The translations under genes were made by a program, and so were the position numbers. 7,609 nt of DNA from an uncultured Intrasporangium sp. Its GTDB lineage: Bacteria > Actinomycetota > Actinomycetes > Actinomycetales > Dermatophilaceae. How positions within the stretch are numbered: the stretch's first letter is position 1; each line of letters starts with the position of its first letter. Where the stretch lies: positions 1-7,609 of the forward strand of contig CALMNV010000344.1 in the NCBI GenBank assembly GCA_937873285.1. The letters are read 5' to 3'. Below the pieces are notes generated by a model, which worked only from the letters and a program-made list of their open reading frames with translations, was not told the DNA's origin and did no database searches. This document shows positions 1 through 5,953 of this stretch, piece after piece.

Positions 1-506
1 AGCGCGAGGTGCTCGGCGGCGGTGCGGCGGGCAGCGTCCGCGGACATCCCCTTGACGTCGCGCAGCGGGGCCATGACGTTGCCCAGGGCGGTCTTGTTGA
101 GGAAGAGGTTGAAGTGCTGGAACACGAAACCCAGGTCGGTGCGCTTGGCTGCGGTCTGCTTCGGCTTCTCCGGGACGAGCCGCCCGTCACGCTCCTCGTA
201 GCCGACAAGGTGGCCGTTGACGAGAATCCTCCCGTCGTCGAGGGTCTCGAGCTTGTTCAGGCACCGCAGGAGGGTGGACTTGCCTGAGCCTGACGAGCCG
301 AGGATGACGACGACCTCCCCCCGGTGGACGTCCAGGTCCACGCCGCGGAGCACCTCGACCGTCGTCACCTGGCTGCTCCTGCCCCGCAGCCGTCCCCACC
401 AGCCCGGCCTGCGCTCGGTGCGGAAGGTCTTGTGGACCTGCCTGACCGAGACGACGACGGAGCCCGCCGCGTCCTCGTCGGGGCCGACTCCGGATGCGTC
501 ACTCAT
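1..506 (-). CDS. Polar amino acid ABC transporter ATP-binding protein (GlnQ/HisP-like), 3' end cut off by window edge
   Basis: Cytoplasmic ATPase that would power the importer formed with the permease and binding protein upstream. The 168 visible residues contain beta-strand VSVRQVHKTF, Walker A GSSGSGKST (residues 70-78) and the Q-loop segment GFVFQHFNLF (Q130), which is typical of the polar amino acid transporter ATPases. The signature LSGGQ, Walker B and H-loop lie off the left edge, so the activity of the protein cannot be fully judged. The ATG start at 506 is chosen because it overlaps the permease stop by 8 bp (ATGAGTGA) and has a GAGAAGGG-like ribosome site just upstream inside the permease gene. 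Two stretches look longer than in GlnQ: a Trp/Arg-rich insert at about residues 30-48 (contains RPGWWGRLRG) and a charged insert at about 103-122. Substrate is not readable from the ATPase. Confidence 0.93.
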   Translation of the reverse strand, partial: MSDASGVGPDEDAAGSVVVSVRQVHKTFRTERRPGWWGRLRGRSSQVTTVEVLRGVDLDVHRGEVVVILGSSGSGKSTLLRCLNKLETLDDGRILVNGHLVGYEERDGRLVPEKPKQTAAKRTDLGFVFQHFNLFLNKTALGNVMAPLRDVKGMSADAARRTAAEHLA

Positions 507-1152
507 GGATGCGAGCCCTTCTCTCCATCACCACGACGACTCGGGCCAACGGCAGGCTGATCACGAGGTAGAGCGCGGCGGCAGCGGTGTAGACGGCGGT
601 CGTGTCGAAGGTCTGACTGTTGATGTTGTTGGCGGTCTTGAGGATCTCGGTCACGGCGATCACCGAGGTCAGCGCCGTGTCCTTGACCATCGCGATGAAG
701 TAGTTGCCGATGGGGCCGAGCGAGACGACGAACGACTGCGGCAGGACGATCTTCCACAGGGTCTGCGAGGGGGTGTACCCGAGGGACAGGGCCGCCTCGG
801 TCTGCCCGTGCTCGACGGAGAGAATGGCGCTGCGGAACACCTCCGAGAGGTATGCCGCGTAGTTGATCCCCAGCCCCAGGATCCCCGCCGGCAGCGGGTT
901 GATGTCGATGCCCGCAGCGGGCAGCACGAAGTAGATGTAGACAAGCTGCACGAGCAAGGGCGTGCCGCGGATGATCTCCACGAAGGTCACGGCTGCGGCT
1001 CGTAGCACCCGGCTGCTGGAGATGCGCAAGAGCGCGAGCACGAGGCCGAGGACGAGGGCGAGGGCCATCGCGCCGAAGGCCAGCTGGATCACGACCGGTG
1101 ACGCCGCGAGGAGATCCGGGAAGTATCTGAGGACACTGTTGACGAAGTCCAC
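499..1152 (-). CDS. Polar amino acid ABC transporter permease (HisM/GlnP family)
   Basis: Integral membrane subunit of an amino-acid-type ABC importer; 217 aa, the normal length of the family. The sequence shows the family hallmark RGTPLLVQL near residue 62 and the cytoplasmic EAA loop EAALSLGYTPSQTLWKIVLP, which docks onto the ATPase, with several hydrophobic membrane spans (about 20-42, 55-80, 85-105, 140-170 and 185-207). Only one permease gene is present between the binding protein and ATPase, so the pore is probably a homodimer, unless a second permease lies outside the window. The start is GTG at 1152 with AGGAG five bases upstream. It follows the binding-protein gene after a 63-bp gap carrying a strong stem-loop and overlaps the ATPase start by 8 bp, so the two are likely translationally coupled. 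Confidence 0.95.
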   Translation of the reverse strand: MDFVNSVLRYFPDLLAASPVVIQLAFGAMALALVLGLVLALLRISSSRVLRAAAVTFVEIIRGTPLLVQLVYIYFVLPAAGIDINPLPAGILGLGINYAAYLSEVFRSAILSVEHGQTEAALSLGYTPSQTLWKIVLPQSFVVSLGPIGNYFIAMVKDTALTSVIAVTEILKTANNINSQTFDTTAVYTAAAALYLVISLPLARVVVVMERRARIHE

Positions 1153-1178
1153 TGGTGCTCCTGCCTGCGGTCGTGCTG

Positions 1179-1207
1179 GCGGGGTGGCGGGCGCCTCGCC
1201 ACCCCGC
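1179..1207. promoter_or_regulatory. Intercistronic stem-loop between binding-protein and permease genes
   Basis: Perfect 11-bp inverted repeat GCGGGGTGGCG / CGCCACCCCGC with a 7-nt loop, starting 9 bases beyond the binding-protein stop codon in the direction of transcription (minus strand). There is no following U-run, so it is not a classic full terminator. In ABC importer operons such hairpins commonly protect the binding-protein mRNA 3' end or partly terminate transcription, so that binding protein is made in excess over permease and ATPase. That role is inferred here from position. Confidence 0.65.
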
Positions 1208-1215
1208 TCGCGGGG

Positions 1216-2028
1216 TCACTTGGCGGCGTTGGCCTGCGTCAGACCGTACTTCTGCAGGATCTGCAGGTAGTCCGGTGACGCCTTGAGCTCCTTGAGCCCG
1301 CTGTTGAGGTCCTGCAGCAGCTGCGTGTCCTCCTTGCGCACCGCCGCGCCGATCGCGCCAGGGAAGTACGGCGTGTAGGGAGTGACGATCTTCAGCTTCG
1401 GGTTGGGCTTCTGCTTGAGTGACCAGGCCACCACGGCCGCGTCGGTGAACGCCACGTCGACCTGGTTGTTCTCGACTGCCTTGAGCAGCTCCGCCTGGGA
1501 GTTGAAGTACTTGATCTCCTTCGGCCCGAGGCTCTTGGCGAGCTCGATGAAGGCAGTGCCGGTCTGGGCGCCGATCACCTTGCCCTTGGCCTCCTCGCGC
1601 TTGGTCATGGCCGACGTGCCCGGCACCACCATGCCCTCGCCCTGGGTGTACCACACGTCGGTGAAGTTGACCTTCTTCTTGCGCTCGTCGGTGATGTACA
1701 TGGCGTCCACCACGATGTCCGCCTTCTTCGTCCCGATGGAGGGGATGAGCGTGGCGAAGTCGGTGGTGTAGACCTCGAGCGTCCACCCCTTCTTCTTGGC
1801 GATCCAGTTGATCATCTCGCCGTCGATGCCGGTCAGGTTTCCTTGCGGATCCTTGTACGAGAAGGGTGCGTCGTTGGACGTCGCGATCTTGAGGGTCGTG
1901 CCGCTGCCGGCGCTGGCGCCCGCAGCGGCCCCGGAGCCGGAGCCGGACTGCCCGCACGCGGCGAGGCTCCCGGTGAGCAGCAGGGCTGCAGTGGCGGCGC
2001 GGACGACGGTGCGGCGAGTGGTGTTCAT
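1216..2028 (-). CDS. Family 3 solute-binding lipoprotein of polar amino acid ABC importer
   Basis: Extracytoplasmic lipoprotein that captures the substrate for the importer; 270 aa. The N-terminus is a lipoprotein signal peptide (Arg-rich start, hydrophobic core, lipobox LAAC with lipidated Cys25), followed by a Gly/Ser/Ala linker to about residue 43 and an SBP_bac_3 domain (about 45-265). Visible family residues: APFSYKD (Phe56 stacking position), GIDGEMI, the YITDERKKKVNFT segment whose Arg116 corresponds to the carboxylate-binding Arg of HisJ/GlnH-type proteins, and VAFTDAA with Asp196 at the alpha-amino-binding position. Both residues being kept supports an alpha-amino-acid-like ligand, but side-chain specificity cannot be read. 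The ATG overlaps the stop codon of the dehydrogenase gene (ATGA) and has AGGAGG five bases upstream inside that gene. Confidence 0.95.
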   Translation of the reverse strand: MNTTRRTVVRAATAALLLTGSLAACGQSGSGSGAAAGASAGSGTTLKIATSNDAPFSYKDPQGNLTGIDGEMINWIAKKKGWTLEVYTTDFATLIPSIGTKKADIVVDAMYITDERKKKVNFTDVWYTQGEGMVVPGTSAMTKREEAKGKVIGAQTGTAFIELAKSLGPKEIKYFNSQAELLKAVENNQVDVAFTDAAVVAWSLKQKPNPKLKIVTPYTPYFPGAIGAAVRKEDTQLLQDLNSGLKELKASPDYLQILQKYGLTQANAAK

Positions 2029-3392
2029 GATGCCTCCTGGTTGGTCGCTGGACTGGGCACACTCTGCGCTGCGTGGTGGGCGAACCGACGTGACCGGAGC
2101 GCTGCGCTCGCTCCGTGGGCGGCCATCCCTTCAAAGGCCGAGATCCGCTCGACGTGGGGGGCCAGGTGGGGCGTCGCCTCGCGGACCACCCGCTGATAGG
2201 TCAGGGGGCGCAGGAAGCGGGCGACGGACAGGCCCGCCGAGGACCGCGCGACGCCTCCCGTCGGAAGGACGTGGTTCGTGCCCGTGATTCCCTTGTCCGA
2301 GTAGGCGACCGTGGACCACGGGCCGAGGAAGAGCGACCCGTAGTTGCTGAGGTTGTGCAGATACCACTCGTCGTCCTGCGTGATCACCTCCAGGTGCTCC
2401 GGAGCCAGGATGTCCATCACGGCCGCGGCGGTCTGCGCGTCCTCCACCCACAGGACCCTGCCGTAGTCGCGCCACGCGGCGCCGGCGATCTCGCGGGTCG
2501 CCAGCCCGCGCAGCTGACGCTCCACCTCCTCGATGACGCCCTCCGCGAGGGAGCGCGACGTCGTGACGAGGGCGGCGGGTGACTGTGGCCCGTGCTCGGC
2601 CTGGGCGAGCAGATCCGCTGCGACCATCTCCGCGTCCGCGGTGTCGTCCGCGAGCACGGCGACCTCCGAGGGGCCGGCGAGCAGGTCGATGCCGACGACT
2701 CCGAAGAGCTGTCGCTTCGCCTCCGTCACGTAGGCGTTGCCCGCCCCCACAAGCATGTCGACCGGTTGGCCGTCGAGCAGCCCGAACGCCATGGCCGCGA
2801 GGGCCTGGACTCCGCCGATGACGAAGGCACGGTCGACGCCGGCGAGGTGGGCGGCATACAGCACGGCGGCGTTCCCGCGCTCCGGGGACACGGGCGGGGT
2901 GCACGCCGTGACCGTCGGGACGCCGGCGGTCTTGGCGACCCCGACGGTCATGAACGCGCTCGCCAGGATGGGGAAGCGGCCGGCTGGCAGGTAGGCGCCG
3001 ACCGAGGCGACGGGCACATAGTGGTATCCGGCGACGACGCCGGGCAGGATCTCGGTCTCGCCGCCCGAGAGCCCCCGACGCTGCAGCTCGGCGAACCGCC
3101 GGGTGCGGTCCGCGCCCGCCTCCAGGGAGGCCCGCAGGTCGGCGTCGAGCCCGTCGCCGCTGTGGGCGAGCGCGTGACGGGTAAGCTCGATCGGGCCGCC
3201 CCCCCACCCGTCCAGCCGACGGGAGTAGTCGAGGACCGCGCTCAGGCCGTCGCGCTCGATGGTCGCCAGCATCTCCGAGACGGTCTCACTCACCTCGGGC
3301 AGGCGTTGGGCAGGCACACCGCCCACGGCCGGTGCCTTGAGCTCCTCGTAGGCGCCGGGTATGCGGACGGCTCGGGTGTGGTCCAGGTCCAT
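2025..3392 (-). CDS. Histidinol dehydrogenase-family NAD-dependent alcohol dehydrogenase, probably a catabolic HisD paralog (HpsN-like)
   Basis: Zn-dependent, NAD-linked enzyme of the HisD family, which oxidises a primary alcohol via the aldehyde to a carboxylate; 455 aa against roughly 430-440 for HisD. Zn ligands are in place: Gln264 and His267 (LLAQAEHGPQ), Asp366 (AYSDKG) and His426 (GMAAHG); the catalytic pair is Glu332-His333 (LAPEHLEV), and GPSEV and TNHVLPTGG are also present. The segments VGAYLPAGRFPILASAFMT, VGIDLLAGPSEV, YSDKGITGTNH and FLRPLTYQRV match my recollection of the non-biosynthetic paralogs, such as sulfopropanediol 3-dehydrogenase HpsN, better than true HisD. Its place at the head of an amino-acid importer operon, with no other his genes visible, fits catabolism. 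The start at 3392 is where HisD homology begins; an upstream extension would run into the regulator gene. No clear Shine-Dalgarno precedes it. Biosynthetic HisD cannot be excluded without alignment. Confidence 0.9.
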   Translation of the reverse strand: MDLDHTRAVRIPGAYEELKAPAVGGVPAQRLPEVSETVSEMLATIERDGLSAVLDYSRRLDGWGGGPIELTRHALAHSGDGLDADLRASLEAGADRTRRFAELQRRGLSGGETEILPGVVAGYHYVPVASVGAYLPAGRFPILASAFMTVGVAKTAGVPTVTACTPPVSPERGNAAVLYAAHLAGVDRAFVIGGVQALAAMAFGLLDGQPVDMLVGAGNAYVTEAKRQLFGVVGIDLLAGPSEVAVLADDTADAEMVAADLLAQAEHGPQSPAALVTTSRSLAEGVIEEVERQLRGLATREIAGAAWRDYGRVLWVEDAQTAAAVMDILAPEHLEVITQDDEWYLHNLSNYGSLFLGPWSTVAYSDKGITGTNHVLPTGGVARSSAGLSVARFLRPLTYQRVVREATPHLAPHVERISAFEGMAAHGASAALRSRRFAHHAAQSVPSPATNQEAS

Positions 3393-3465
3393 GGCGCACG
3401 AGACTAGGGCTCGCCCTCGCTCAGGGGAAGGCTGTGTGAACCTGTGACATCGATAGGCTTCAGTT
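3393..3465. promoter_or_regulatory. Divergent promoter region between dehydrogenase operon and LysR-type regulator
   Basis: A 73-bp gap from which both units must be transcribed. On the minus strand a TAGTCT -10-like hexamer (3406-3401) ends 8 bases before the dehydrogenase ATG; on the plus strand TAGGCT (3454-3459) ends 6 bases before the regulator GTG. Neither gene has a convincing Shine-Dalgarno, so both transcripts may be leaderless, which is common in actinobacteria. The -35 regions are weak. Between them lies TGTGAACCTGTGACA (3435-3449), with repeated TGTGA and a T-N11-A frame (T3437 to A3449), a plausible LysR-type operator. The promoter and operator calls are inference. Confidence 0.45.
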
Positions 3466-4407
3466 GTGGATACCGCGACTCTCGCCCAGCTGCGCGCGTT
3501 CCTCGCCGCCGCCGAGGCTCGCTCCTTCACCGGAGCCGGACGGCGGTTGGGCACCAGCCAGGCCGCCGTCTCGGAGCATGTCGGCCGGTTGGAGGAGTCG
3601 CTCAACGCCCGACTCTTCGTGCGTGATCGGAGCGGGCTGGTGCTCACAGCGGCCGCTCACGAGCTGCTGCCCCATGCGCGGACCGCGCTCGACGCTGTCA
3701 CCGCGGGCACCGAGTCCGTGCGGTCGCTGTCCTCGCTGCAGGGCGGCGTCTCGACGTTCGGGGTCCTGCGCTACGCCTCCTACTACGACCTGTCAGATCT
3801 GGCGCTGCGCTTCCACCAGCGCTACCCGGCCGTGCGCATCCGGATGGTCGGGATCTCCTCGAGTCTCGTGGCTGCCTCCTTGCGAGACGGACTGATCGAA
3901 GGAGGTCTCGTCGTCCTTCCGGTGGACGTCGAGGGGCTTGCCGTGAAGGCCCTGGCGCGGGACGAGGTGCTCTTCGCCTCCACCGCCCGTGAGGCGGACG
4001 CCGGACCTGTCTCGATCGAGGAGCTGGCCGACGGGCCCTTGGTGCTCTATGACGCGCACGCGGGGTGGATGGACCCCACGCGCCGGCAGCTGCAGGAGCG
4101 AGCGCTTCGTCAGGGGATCGCGCTGCAGGCGACGATCGAGGTCGAGCTCGCGGAGACCGCGGCCCGCCTCGTCTCCGCCGGGGCGGGCAGTTCGGTCTTC
4201 GCGCGGGCGTTGACGACATCGGCGGCCTTTCCGGCGAACGTGCGGCTCTTTCCCTTCGCCCCGCCGCTCTATGACACGATCGCCCTCGTCACCCGGCTTC
4301 ACGCCTACCTGTCCCCAGCCACGTTCCGCTTCGCGAGGATGGCGGAGGCGGCCATCTTGAACACGTTCCGCACCCGACTCGACGACTCCTGGCGCATTCC
4401 TTACTGA
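3466..4407 (+). CDS. LysR-type transcriptional regulator
   Basis: DNA-binding regulator of 313 aa, the usual length for the LysR family. The winged helix-turn-helix covers about residues 5-64: LAQLRAFLAAAEARSFTGAG, then RLGTSQAAVSEHVGRLEESL, then LFVRDRSGLVLTAAA, all characteristic. A linker helix runs to about 90, followed by the periplasmic-binding-protein-like effector domain (about 92-300). The start is GTG at 3466; the family motif begins only five residues later, so no other start is needed. It is divergent from the dehydrogenase/importer operon with 73 bp between them, the standard arrangement for a LysR regulator that controls its neighbour and itself. The inducer is probably the imported compound or its oxidation product (inference). 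It converges on lexA, with 43 bp between the stop codons. Confidence 0.93.
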   Translation: MDTATLAQLRAFLAAAEARSFTGAGRRLGTSQAAVSEHVGRLEESLNARLFVRDRSGLVLTAAAHELLPHARTALDAVTAGTESVRSLSSLQGGVSTFGVLRYASYYDLSDLALRFHQRYPAVRIRMVGISSSLVAASLRDGLIEGGLVVLPVDVEGLAVKALARDEVLFASTAREADAGPVSIEELADGPLVLYDAHAGWMDPTRRQLQERALRQGIALQATIEVELAETAARLVSAGAGSSVFARALTTSAAFPANVRLFPFAPPLYDTIALVTRLHAYLSPATFRFARMAEAAILNTFRTRLDDSWRIPY

Positions 4408-4454
4408 GCCGGCGCGCCCGGGTGATCGGCGGCCCTGCCGAGCGACTCGCTCAG
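4404..4454. terminator. Possible bidirectional terminator between the convergent LysR-type and lexA genes
   Basis: The 43-bp gap between the two convergent stop codons is GC-rich and bounded by the inverted repeat CTGAGC (4404-4409) / GCTCAG (4449-4454), which contains both stop codons; inside it a smaller CGGC / GCCG stem can form. The 39-nt loop makes the outer stem weak and there is no U-run, so this is only a candidate, supported mostly by its position between convergent genes. Confidence 0.3.
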
Positions 4455-5167
4455 ACGCGGCGCAGGACGGCGGTCACCTTCCCGAGAATCGTCGCGTCCG
4501 CGCCGTCGATCGGCGCGAACTGCGGGTTGTGGGGAAGCAACCACACGCGCCCGTCGGCGCGCTTGAAGGTCTTGACCGTCGCCTCGTTGTCGAGCAGAGC
4601 CGCGACGATGTCGCCGTTGTCGGCTGTGGGCTGCTGGCGCACGACGACCCAGTCGCCGTCGCAGATCGCGGCCTCGACCATGGAGTCACCAACCACCTTG
4701 AGCAGGAAGAGCTGCCCCTCGCCGACGATCTGCTTGGGCAGCGGGAAGACGTCCTCGACGACCTCGTCCGCAATGATCGGCGCTCCTGCGGCGATCCGGC
4801 CGAGAACCGGCACGTACGAGGCCTCCGGCCGAGAGTCGCCCAGGCCCGTGACGTCGTCCGCTTGCGGCGACTGGTCGACGACCTGCCTCGTGGCGCGGTA
4901 TCCGCGTTCACCCGCGTCGGGCGAGATCACCTCGAGGGCCCGAGGGCGATTGGGGTCGCGGCGCAGGTAGCCCTTGCGCTCCAGGGCGGTGAGCTGGTGG
5001 GCGACGCTCGACGGACTGGCCAGGCCGACCGCCTCCCCGATCTCGCGCATGCTCGGCGGGTAGCCGCGACGATCGACGGAGTTTCGGATGACCTCCAGCA
5101 CCCGGCGCTGGCGCACGGTGAGGCCATCGCCCTTGTCCCGCTCGGGAAGCTCGGTCACGTCGGCCAT
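4451..5167 (-). CDS. lexA: LexA repressor, SOS response regulator
   Basis: Master repressor of the SOS DNA-damage regulon; RecA-stimulated self-cleavage inactivates it. 238 aa. The N-terminal winged helix-turn-helix (about residues 16-80) reads [32 protein letters not shown] and [19 protein letters not shown]. The C-terminal S24 peptidase-like domain has the Ala127-Gly128 cleavage site (GRIAAGAP), catalytic Ser162 ([11 protein letters not shown]) and Lys199 (EATVKTFKR), so autoproteolysis should be intact. A linker of about 30 residues follows the DNA-binding domain, as in other actinobacterial LexA proteins. The start at 5167 is fixed by AAGGAAGGGG seven bases upstream; a longer in-frame reading to 5287 would run into the promoter. 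The gene is divergent from a LysM membrane protein, as lexA is from chiZ in mycobacteria, and its own promoter is covered by an SOS box, indicating autorepression. Confidence 0.97.
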   Translation of the reverse strand: MADVTELPERDKGDGLTVRQRRVLEVIRNSVDRRGYPPSMREIGEAVGLASPSSVAHQLTALERKGYLRRDPNRPRALEVISPDAGERGYRATRQVVDQSPQADDVTGLGDSRPEASYVPVLGRIAAGAPIIADEVVEDVFPLPKQIVGEGQLFLLKVVGDSMVEAAICDGDWVVVRQQPTADNGDIVAALLDNEATVKTFKRADGRVWLLPHNPQFAPIDGADATILGKVTAVLRRV

Positions 5168-5258
5168 GGGCAGTCCCCTTCCTTGGCTCCCCGAGCCGCC
5201 GTCGCTGCGCTGGGAAGGCAGTGTCACCGGTGGCTGGTGAGGTCGGTGATGTGAAACC

Positions 5259-5287
5259 AGCGTACGAGCCGCAGGTCCCCTTGCCAA
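5259..5287 (-). promoter_or_regulatory. Candidate lexA promoter
   Basis: On the minus strand TTGGCA (5287-5282), a 17-bp spacer and TACGCT (5264-5259) make a good sigma-70-type promoter. Transcription would begin near 5252, leaving a leader of about 85 nt before the lexA ATG. The -35 hexamer overlaps the SOS box at 5285-5298, which fits LexA autorepression by blocking RNA polymerase. Confidence 0.6.
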
Positions 5288-5298
5288 ACATGCGTTCG
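5285..5298. promoter_or_regulatory. SOS box 1 (LexA operator) overlapping lexA promoter
   Basis: Read on the minus strand, CGAACGCATGTTTG matches the actinobacterial/Bacillus-type SOS box CGAAC-N4-GTTCG, with one arm perfect and one mismatch in the other (GTTTG). It overlaps the -35 of the candidate lexA promoter by three bases and lies upstream of the LysM promoter. LexA binding here is expected from family knowledge. Confidence 0.8.
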
Positions 5299-5307
5299 AG
5301 GCGTGTC

Positions 5308-5336
5308 TCGACTTTCTCGAACTCGCGTGCTACAAA
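5308..5336 (+). promoter_or_regulatory. Candidate promoter of the LysM gene
   Basis: TCGACT (5308-5313), a 17-bp spacer and TACAAA (5331-5336) each match four of six consensus positions. The start would be near 5343, about 75 nt before the ATG, placing SOS box 2 just downstream of the start, where bound LexA would block escape or elongation. The hexamers are individually modest. Confidence 0.4.
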
Positions 5337-5353
5337 GTTGCCAAGGCCCGCAT

Positions 5354-5367
5354 CGAACAGGCGTTCG
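5354..5367. promoter_or_regulatory. SOS box 2 (LexA operator) upstream of the LysM gene
   Basis: CGAACAGGCGTTCG is a perfect CGAAC-N4-GTTCG palindrome, the strongest LexA site in the window. It lies 52 bp upstream of the LysM start codon and 187 bp from the lexA start, so it most likely makes the LysM gene SOS-inducible. LexA bound at both boxes (69 bp centre to centre) could repress the two divergent genes together. Confidence 0.85.
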
Positions 5368-5418
5368 CCCCCGCGGCGCCCCACGCAGCCCCGACACCGA
5401 GACCACCTGGAGGAAACG

Positions 5419-5829
5419 ATGAGTGCCGCCCTGAATGCACCTCGACCCCACCTCGGCTCTGGCGCCGGGTTTCCGGGCCCCACGCCCACCCCGAGGCTCG
5501 TCCTCGTGCCGGCCGGCGCAGCGGCGGTGCGAGCGCTGCGGCAGTCACGGCCGAGCATGCGCCTCACCCGCTTCGGGGGGCTCGTCGTGTTGCTGCTGCT
5601 CGCCCTGGCGCTCGGCGGGATCGTCGCGGCTGTCACCAGCTCGGTCTCGTCGGGGCTCCCGGAGGCGCGAGCGATCACCGTCGAGGCAGGGGAGACGCTG
5701 TCGCAGATCGCCACACGCGAGCTGCCGGGGGTGCCGCTCGCTGATGGCCTTGTCGAGCTGCAGCTGCTCAACGAGCTTCCGACCTCGCAGCTGCACGCGG
5801 GGCAGACCCTGAGGATCCCGGTGCGCTGA
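5419..5829 (+). CDS. Membrane-anchored LysM protein, probable SOS-induced cell division inhibitor (YneA/DivS/ChiZ-like role)
   Basis: 136-aa protein with a Pro/Ala-rich cytoplasmic N-terminus (1-50), one membrane span (about 52-73: FGGLVVLLLLALALGGIVAA) and an extracytoplasmic LysM peptidoglycan-binding domain (about 86-134: ITVEAGETLSQIATREL, then LNELPTSQLHAGQTLRIP). The start at 5419 has GGAGG five bases upstream; in-frame sequence further upstream is promoter DNA. Small TM-LysM proteins divergent from lexA (YneA in Bacillus, the Rv2719c/ChiZ position in Mycobacterium; DivS plays the same role in Corynebacterium) halt septation during DNA damage. The perfect SOS box upstream supports the same role here. 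No catalytic cell-wall hydrolase domain is seen, so it probably acts by binding wall or divisome. Function is inferred from architecture and context, not from close sequence identity. Confidence 0.88.
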   Translation: MSAALNAPRPHLGSGAGFPGPTPTPRLVLVPAGAAAVRALRQSRPSMRLTRFGGLVVLLLLALALGGIVAAVTSSVSSGLPEARAITVEAGETLSQIATRELPGVPLADGLVELQLLNELPTSQLHAGQTLRIPVR

Positions 5830-5846
5830 GCCGTAGGCCGGACCGA

Positions 5847-5896
5847 GCGGGCGGTGTCGTATGCGGTGGCCGGCGGGCGGTGTCGTATGCGATGGC
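5847..5896. repeat. Tandem direct repeat, two 24-bp units with 26-bp period
   Basis: Two copies of a 24-bp unit (5847-5870 and 5873-5896) with core GGCGGTGTCGTATGCG and a single difference (GGTGGC versus GATGGC at the end), separated by CG. The repeat begins 18 bp after the LysM stop codon. No recognisable gene covers it. It may be part of a dispersed intergenic repeat family or a protein-binding site; the window alone cannot decide. Confidence 0.8.
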
Positions 5897-5953
5897 TGAG
5901 CGGAGCCCGCCACATGCAGTGAGCTGCCGCTGCGCTTCGGCGTCCTGCGGCCG

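Noticed and set aside
503..2134. 543-aa open frame antisense-shifted across the binding-protein and permease genes
   Set aside because: Its translation is low-complexity Arg/Gly/Pro/His typical of an off-frame reading of GC-rich DNA; the overlapping frames carry clear SBP and permease motifs.
2592..3407. 271-aa plus-strand open frame opposite the dehydrogenase gene
   Set aside because: It is antisense to a gene with clear HisD-family catalytic motifs, and no domain is recognisable in it.
3393..3647. N-terminal extension of the dehydrogenase to an upstream start
   Set aside because: The added 85 residues are unlike HisD and would overlap the LysR gene, whose helix-turn-helix begins in that DNA.
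5168..5287. 40-residue N-terminal extension of LexA
   Set aside because: It covers the lexA promoter and leader; the 5167 start has a good ribosome site, and the LexA family begins close to the [10 protein letters not shown] motif.
5319..5332. Third SOS-like site CGAACTCGCGTGCT
   Set aside because: Only the left arm matches; the right arm GTGCT shares too little with GTTCG.
5221..5418. 66-residue N-terminal extension of the LysM protein
   Set aside because: It would read through both SOS boxes and the promoter; the 5419 ATG has GGAGG at ideal spacing.
5847..5896. CRISPR-like repeat
   Set aside because: Only two units with a 2-bp gap, no spacers of normal length and no cas genes.
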